Of a DNA stretch of 64,000 nucleotides, positions 56,981 through 64,000 are shown one piece after another. The stretch covers positions 434,001 through 498,000 of the forward strand of contig NZ_CP084752.1 of the NCBI RefSeq assembly GCF_020535545.1, read 5' to 3'. Source of the stretch: Roseateles sp. XES5 (GTDB taxonomy: Bacteria > Pseudomonadota > Alphaproteobacteria > Rhizobiales > Rhizobiaceae). Position numbers and translations under genes: made by a program. The notes beneath the pieces are model-generated. The model did no database searches. It was not told where the DNA came from and was given only the letters and a program-made list of their open reading frames with translations. Each line of letters begins with the position of its first letter. Position 1 is the stretch's first letter.

Positions 56981-57012
56981 AAAAACCCGCAGTCTCGTGA
57001 GAGACTGCGGGT
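56981..57012 (-). terminator. Rho-independent terminator of the minus-strand porin
   Basis: A perfect 12-bp stem, ACCCGCAGTCTC (56985-56996) with GAGACTGCGGGT (57001-57012) around GTGA, is followed on the minus strand by TTTTT. It lies 22 bases after the porin stop. Confidence 0.93.
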
Positions 57013-57034
57013 CGATCTTTAGCTCAACTTCAGA

Positions 57035-58039
57035 TTAGAAGTTGCGCTGCAGGCGGAGGAAGCCGCTCGTGGAGTCGTCCGTCAGGTCGTTGTCGGTGTA
57101 GTTGACGGTTGCCTTGGCAGCCAGACCTTCGGTGATTGCGTAGTCGAGCGTCAGGCCAACGCGCCACTGGTCAACACCCTGAACGAAAGCGACATCGCTC
57201 CAGTACTGGGCGCCGGGGGTGATCGTCAGCTTGTCCGTGGCCTTGAAGGCGTAGGAAGCAGCAACCGTCCACTCAGCTTCGTTGTAGTAGGCGTTCTGGT
57301 CGGAAGCCCATACACCAGCAACCTGGAAGGTGCCCGGACCAACGTCAGCCGAAAGCAGAGCGCGGATGGAGCCTTCTTCGCGCTCGGTGTCGTACGAGCC
57401 GAGCAGGTCGATGGAAACGCCGCCGAGAGCAGCCGTTACGAGGCCGGTGACGCCAACGCCGTTCGGCTTGGTGGTCGTCGGACGGTACTCGAGTTCGTCG
57501 ATGGAGACGTAAGCCGAGAAGGCGCCGCCTTCATAGGTGTACGATACCGAGTTGAAGATCGAACCGCCCTTGATGTCGTCGGTTTCGCCGTTCAGGCCCT
57601 TGTCCCACGGACCGTAGTAGCTACCGGCCTTGAAGCCGCCGAGCTGCAGGTAGGCTTCGTCGACGTATACGCCAGCGTACGGGCCGTCGAGGTCGGCTTC
57701 GAGGCCGATGAAGGCCGTCAGCGTGCCGTATTCCGTGTCAGACTTGGCGTCGAACGAAAGGTAAGCCATCGTGCCGGCGTCCCAATCGGACGAGTGCGGG
57801 CCGCTTACGCCTTCGAAGTCAGCGCCTTCGCCGACGTTAACCTGGAAGCGAACGAAACCACCGATCTTGAGGCAGGTTTCGGTGCCCGGGATGTAGAAGT
57901 AGCCGGTGCCGAATGCGTCGCAAACGCGAACGTATTCCATCGGCTCGGGCTCGGCAGCAACGATAGCGTCGGCGGCCTGTGCGCCGGAAACTGCTGCGAG
58001 AGCGGCAGCGGAGCCGATGAGAAGGCTCTTGATGTTCAT
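57035..58039 (-). CDS. Porin (Porin_2/RopA family), copy 1
   Basis: The 334-residue outer-membrane protein has a signal peptide (MNIKSLLIGSAAALAAVSGAQA) and the family start MEYVRVCDAFGTGYFYIPGT, with two cysteines, then alternating beta strands, ending with Phe (LRLQRNF), the usual C-terminal signal for outer-membrane insertion. It forms a trimeric general porin like Brucella Omp2 and rhizobial RopA. GGAGG is six bases before the ATG at 58039. It is the inverted paralogue of copy 2. Confidence 0.94.
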   Translation of the reverse strand: MNIKSLLIGSAAALAAVSGAQAADAIVAAEPEPMEYVRVCDAFGTGYFYIPGTETCLKIGGFVRFQVNVGEGADFEGVSGPHSSDWDAGTMAYLSFDAKSDTEYGTLTAFIGLEADLDGPYAGVYVDEAYLQLGGFKAGSYYGPWDKGLNGETDDIKGGSIFNSVSYTYEGGAFSAYVSIDELEYRPTTTKPNGVGVTGLVTAALGGVSIDLLGSYDTEREEGSIRALLSADVGPGTFQVAGVWASDQNAYYNEAEWTVAASYAFKATDKLTITPGAQYWSDVAFVQGVDQWRVGLTLDYAITEGLAAKATVNYTDNDLTDDSTSGFLRLQRNF

Positions 58040-58647
58040 TTCTGACCTCCAGTCAAAAAGTTTCAAACGGGTCTGGGTTTTTTGCTGAAGGACAGCGTTC
58101 CCTGCCCCATCCCCAAGTTCAGGAAGCGGACGATCAACCGCCCCTGCTTCCGACGCTGAAAATACAAGACGCGCTTCCGTAAGCAATCTCCAAACTGAAA
58201 GGAGGTGGGGTTTGGGCCAGCCTTCGCCCCGCGCTGTTGCGCAAAGGACACAAAATGGCAGGGCGGATCGCTAAAAGTTTAAAGATTCTTAACAAAATAC
58301 CTTATGAAGCGGGCACTTAGCGGCTCCTAGCCACCCCGTCCCGCTGCCACATTCCCGGCGAGAAGGGGGCAAACCCGGCCCCTCACGGTGGCAGAACGGG
58401 GCTTTTTCGCGCAAGGGTTCATCCTGGACGCTGCCGAAGACGGGTTGGAAAGCGAGAATCGCCGCGCCCAAAACCGTTCGATTCGATGCCCGAGTCGCGC
58501 CCCGCGCCTCCCCGGGACGGAATCAGTCCCACCGCACCCCGTGCGAGCCCCCCCCCAATTTCCTCACTCTATATATAGGCAGGCCTTCCACAGGTTGACC
58601 TTCACCCGGAAAACGCACGCCCGGTGTTTTTTGACTGGAGGTCAGAA
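58040..58647. other. Divergent porin promoter region
   Basis: The 608-base gap serves both porins. The last 20 bases before each ATG are identical (TTTTTGACTGGAGGTCAGAA), part of a longer inverted duplication. TATATATA near 58570 is a likely -10 for the plus-strand porin. On the other strand TTGCTT and TATTTT, spaced 16 bases near 58160-58190, may be the promoter of the minus-strand porin. The centre shows no recognised operator. Confidence 0.5.
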
Positions 58648-59649
58648 ATGAACATCAAGAGCCTTCTCATCGGCTCCGCTGCCGCTCTCGCAGCAGTTTC
58701 CGGCGCACAGGCCGCCGACGCTATCGTTGCTGCCGAGCCCGAGCCGATGGAATACGTTCGCGTTTGCGACGCATTCGGCACCGGCTACTTCTACATCCCG
58801 GGCACCGAAACCTGCCTCAAGATCGGTGGCTACGCTCGCTTTGAAGTGAAGATCGGCGACGACGCCGAAATCCACGACATCGTCGACAACAACCACTCCT
58901 CGTGGGATGCCGGCTCGCAGGCCTACCTGACGTTCGACGCCAAGTCTGACACCGAATACGGCACGCTGACGGGTTACATCGCCATCGAAGGCGACCTCGA
59001 CAACAGCAGCGCCCAGGCTTTCTACGTTGACGAAGCCTACATCCAGCTCGGCGGCTTCAAGGCCGGTCAGTACTACGGCCCGTGGGACAAGGGTCTGAAC
59101 GGCGAAACCGACGACATCAAGGGCGGCGCGCTCTTCAACTCGATCTCGTACACCTATGAAGCTGGTTCGTTCTCGGCTCACGTAGCGCTCGACGAAATCG
59201 AGAACAAGACGACCCATCCGAACGGCGTCGGCGTCACCGGCCTCGTAACGGCTGCTCTCGGCGGCGTTTCCATCGACCTGCTCGGCTCGTACGACACCGA
59301 AGTCGAAGAAGGCTCCATCCGCGCTCTGCTTTCGGCTGAAGTCGGCCCGGGCACCTTCCAGCTCGCTGGCGTATGGGCTTCCGACAACAACGCCTACTAC
59401 AATGAAGCCGAATGGGCTGTCGCTGCTTCCTACGCCTTCAAGGCCACGGACAAGCTGACGATCACCCCCGGCGCCCAGTACTGGAGCGATGTCGCCTTCG
59501 CTGCCGGTGTTGACCAGTGGCGCGTTGGCCTGACGGTCGACTACGCCATCACCGAAGGCCTGGCTGCCAAGGCAACCGTCAACTACACCGACAACGACCT
59601 GACGGATGGCTCCACCACGGGCTTCCTGCGTCTGCAGCGTAACTTCTAA
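58648..59649 (+). CDS. Porin (Porin_2/RopA family), copy 2
   Basis: The 333-residue protein repeats the signal peptide and MEYVRVCDAFGTGYFYIPGT of copy 1 exactly, then diverges in the surface-loop region (DDAEIHDIVDNNHSSW, FYVDEAYIQLGG) before converging again to LRLQRNF. It is predicted as an outer-membrane trimeric porin. The first 180 coding bases are identical to copy 1. It ends just before a terminator. Confidence 0.94.
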   Translation: MNIKSLLIGSAAALAAVSGAQAADAIVAAEPEPMEYVRVCDAFGTGYFYIPGTETCLKIGGYARFEVKIGDDAEIHDIVDNNHSSWDAGSQAYLTFDAKSDTEYGTLTGYIAIEGDLDNSSAQAFYVDEAYIQLGGFKAGQYYGPWDKGLNGETDDIKGGALFNSISYTYEAGSFSAHVALDEIENKTTHPNGVGVTGLVTAALGGVSIDLLGSYDTEVEEGSIRALLSAEVGPGTFQLAGVWASDNNAYYNEAEWAVAASYAFKATDKLTITPGAQYWSDVAFAAGVDQWRVGLTVDYAITEGLAAKATVNYTDNDLTDGSTTGFLRLQRNF

Positions 59650-59678
59650 GCCACACGGGCTTTTCGAATATAGCGGGG

Positions 59679-59701
59679 ACCCGGCCATCGTGCCGGGTTT
59701 T
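59679..59701 (+). terminator. Rho-independent terminator of the plus-strand porin
   Basis: A 7-bp stem, ACCCGGC (59679-59685) with GCCGGGT (59692-59698), is followed by TTTT. It lies 29 bases after the stop codon. Confidence 0.8.
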
Positions 59702-59796
59702 CGTGTTCATGCTGTTTTGAGGGGCTGGAACAGCAGCAGTTTTTAACCATTTAATGCAACCGATGCGCGACTAACGAGGCGCGGCAGGGGTTCAGC

Positions 59797-60699
59797 ATGT
59801 GGAAGCACACCCATATAAGTAGTTTTTATCAACTTGATTATCAGCTTTCAACAATAAGCGAAAAGACAACCCAGCGTACCAGTCTCCGTTCCCTCCTCGA
59901 TCGTTACGTCGACGTGCTCTGGGAGCCGGGTTCGCACAAATACAACGTGTCCTCCTTCATCGGCGAACTCGACGAAATCCTGTTCGGCGCCCCGTTCTCG
60001 CATTTTACGGATGCCATGCTGGACACGCTGGTCGCCGCGCTGCGCCAGCGCGACAACAGCAATGCGACGATCAACCGGAAGATGGCCGCGCTCAGCAAGC
60101 TGCTGCGCAAGGCCCACAAGATGGGCGACGTCCAGAGCCTGCCGGAGTTCAAGCGGCTGAAGGAGAAGGCAGGACGGATCCGCTTCCTCGAACCGGACGA
60201 GGAAACGCGGCTCTTCGCCGCCATCTTCGAGAAGTCGGAGCTCTATGGCCGCTTCTGCATCTTCCTGATCGACACCGGCGCGCGCCTTGGCGAAGGCACC
60301 GGCCTGCGCTGGCAGGATATCCACGGCGAGCGCGTCACCTTCTGGCTGACGAAGAGCGGCAAGAGCCGTTCCGTCCCTCTCACCGAAAGGGCGGTGGCGG
60401 CCATCCACGCCTGCGACAGGACACGGCGCGGGCCGTTCAGCGGCATCGTCCAGGCGAAATTCCGTGCGGCCTGGAACGAAGCCAAGGACGAGATCGGCCT
60501 CGGTTCGGAACCGGACGTGGTGCCCCATATCCTGCGCCACACCTGCGCCTCCCGGCTCGTCCAGGGCGGCATCGACATCCGCCGCGTCCAGACCTGGCTC
60601 GGCCACCAGACGCTGCAGATGACCATGCGCTACGCCCACCTTGCCTCCGGCGATCTCGACATCTGCGTGCCCGTGCTGGAACGCGCCGCGCCGAATTGA
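59797..60699 (+). CDS. Tyrosine-type site-specific integrase
   Basis: The 300-residue protein has a SAM-like N-terminal core-binding domain (TINRKMAALSKLLRKAHKM) and a catalytic domain with TGARLGEGTGL (Arg at about 163), TKSGKSRSVPL (Lys), HILRHTCASRL (His and Arg), WLGHQTLQMTMRYAHL (His and Tyr at about 279). All residues of the active site are present. It lies 247 bases upstream of tRNA-Ser(GCT) and points toward it. No other phage or island genes are nearby. It may be the relic of an element or a resident recombinase. Confidence 0.88.
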   Translation: MWKHTHISSFYQLDYQLSTISEKTTQRTSLRSLLDRYVDVLWEPGSHKYNVSSFIGELDEILFGAPFSHFTDAMLDTLVAALRQRDNSNATINRKMAALSKLLRKAHKMGDVQSLPEFKRLKEKAGRIRFLEPDEETRLFAAIFEKSELYGRFCIFLIDTGARLGEGTGLRWQDIHGERVTFWLTKSGKSRSVPLTERAVAAIHACDRTRRGPFSGIVQAKFRAAWNEAKDEIGLGSEPDVVPHILRHTCASRLVQGGIDIRRVQTWLGHQTLQMTMRYAHLASGDLDICVPVLERAAPN

Positions 60700-60946
60700 T
60701 GAAGGGCTCCGCGACCCACGCGAATCGCGGAGCTCGAACGGTTTGTATCGCCCTGCCCTGCCGTGAGAATCGGCTGGCCCGTCCTGCCCGGCGCGCCGCG
60801 ACGCGCGCCGCCGCGCCTGCCGACTTCGCGATATTCACAGGCGGATCGGCAAAATGGCGCTGAAAATGCGGGAAGGCATTTCATTTCAGGGTCGCTGTCA
60901 AAAAAGCCTTGCAATCTCAAGCTCTGCCGCATAGTGAAACCGCGAG

Positions 60947-61039
60947 CGGAGACGTGACCGAGTGGCCGAAGGTGCTCCCCTGCTAAGGGAGTATGTGGGC
61001 AAAACCTGCATCGAGGGTTCGAATCCCTCCGTCTCCGCC
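60947..61039 (+). tRNA. tRNA-Ser (anticodon GCT)
   Basis: The acceptor stem GGAGACG pairs with CGTCTCC and is followed by G and an encoded CCA at 61037-61039. The anticodon loop CTGCTAA (60979-60985) is closed by CTCCC/GGGAG and gives anticodon GCT, reading AGC and AGU serine codons. A long variable arm (GTGGGCAAAACCTGCAT) confirms a class II tRNA. GGTTCGAATCC is the T loop. Confidence 0.97.
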
Positions 61040-61327
61040 AGTTCCCCTTATTGATCCCATCGAGTTTTCGAAGTCGCGGTTCGGGTTTGCGCCCGAAGGC
61101 TTGCGACTCTTCCTGCCCCCTCATCGCAACGCATATCGCTTCCGACGGCAAACGCCGGCAAACTGGCTTCTCACGAAGGAACAGCGCCGGCGTTGAAACG
61201 CTCCCCGCAAAGGCGCATGCGCGGACAAGCGTCGCTCCATGGATTGGTTCGCGATGACGCTTTCTGCCATCGCCCGCCTGCCCAGGCCGCCCTCGAAGGA
61301 CGGCAGGAGCAAGCGGGCCTGGCCCTC

Positions 61328-64000
<2,673 letters not shown>

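Noticed and set aside
59797..61327. Prophage or genomic island around the integrase
   Set aside because: Only the integrase is present; flanking genes are ordinary chromosomal genes and no second copy of the tRNA end was seen.

Overview
The window is a GC-rich chromosomal segment from an alphaproteobacterium of the Rhizobiaceae (Rhizobium, Agrobacterium, Ensifer or Shinella type). The case rests on Porin_2-family porins with a short N-terminal domain, a single bifunctional Rel/SpoT enzyme near rpoZ, an acpS-lepB-rnc-era cluster, a NadQ-type NUDIX regulator with nadABC, RIME-like palindromic repeats, a TTAA-N7-TTAA (CtrA-type) site and class Ib ribonucleotide reductase. The genus cannot be fixed from the sequence alone.

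Layout. 1-8100: a truncated LOG-family gene, rarD and cimA, then a tightly coupled minus-strand run (vapB, vapC, two GFA-fold proteins, a 39-residue membrane peptide, a third GFA protein, pip) below cysS. 8500-15650: small conserved genes, an SRAP protein, a NUDIX hydrolase, a nucleotidyltransferase-like gene, ygfZ, a large RIME-like inverted repeat, and a three-gene run of HD phosphohydrolase, tyrosine phosphatase and NadQ-like regulator. 15700-23100: mscS, sodC and the NAD pathway genes nadA-nadB-nadC, with a ParDE toxin-antitoxin pair between nadB and nadC and a palindrome at the nadA promoter. 23300-34300: corA, an alpha/beta hydrolase, a MOSC protein, an HD protein, a giant DUF2339 membrane protein, a thioesterase, recO, an L,D-transpeptidase lipoprotein, a VOC protein, a divergent SRPBCC/ArsR pair and a class A beta-lactamase.

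34380-41370: tex, then a PotD-like periplasmic binding protein whose gene overlaps that of a transmembrane GGDEF-EAL protein, resembling the NspS-MbaA polyamine/c-di-GMP pair of Vibrio, then a glycerophosphodiester phosphodiesterase. 41380-48250: a minus-strand housekeeping block in transcription order rpoZ, rsh, a 50-residue DUF3563 gene, DUF2062, acpS, lepB, rnc, era. 48670-53300: NYN, GNAT, a secreted-like small protein, a MerR regulator, smpB and dapA. 53600-64000: a soluble lytic transglycosylase, an alpha/beta hydrolase, two divergent near-duplicate porins, a lone tyrosine integrase next to tRNA-Ser(GCT), and nrdF with a partial nrdE.

Most genes are core metabolism and information processing. 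The accessory signals are the two toxin-antitoxin pairs, the lone integrase, the beta-lactamase, dispersed short repeats, and patches of foreign-looking codon use inside tex. The best candidate for a little-described system is the binding-protein/GGDEF-EAL pair at 36935-40331.
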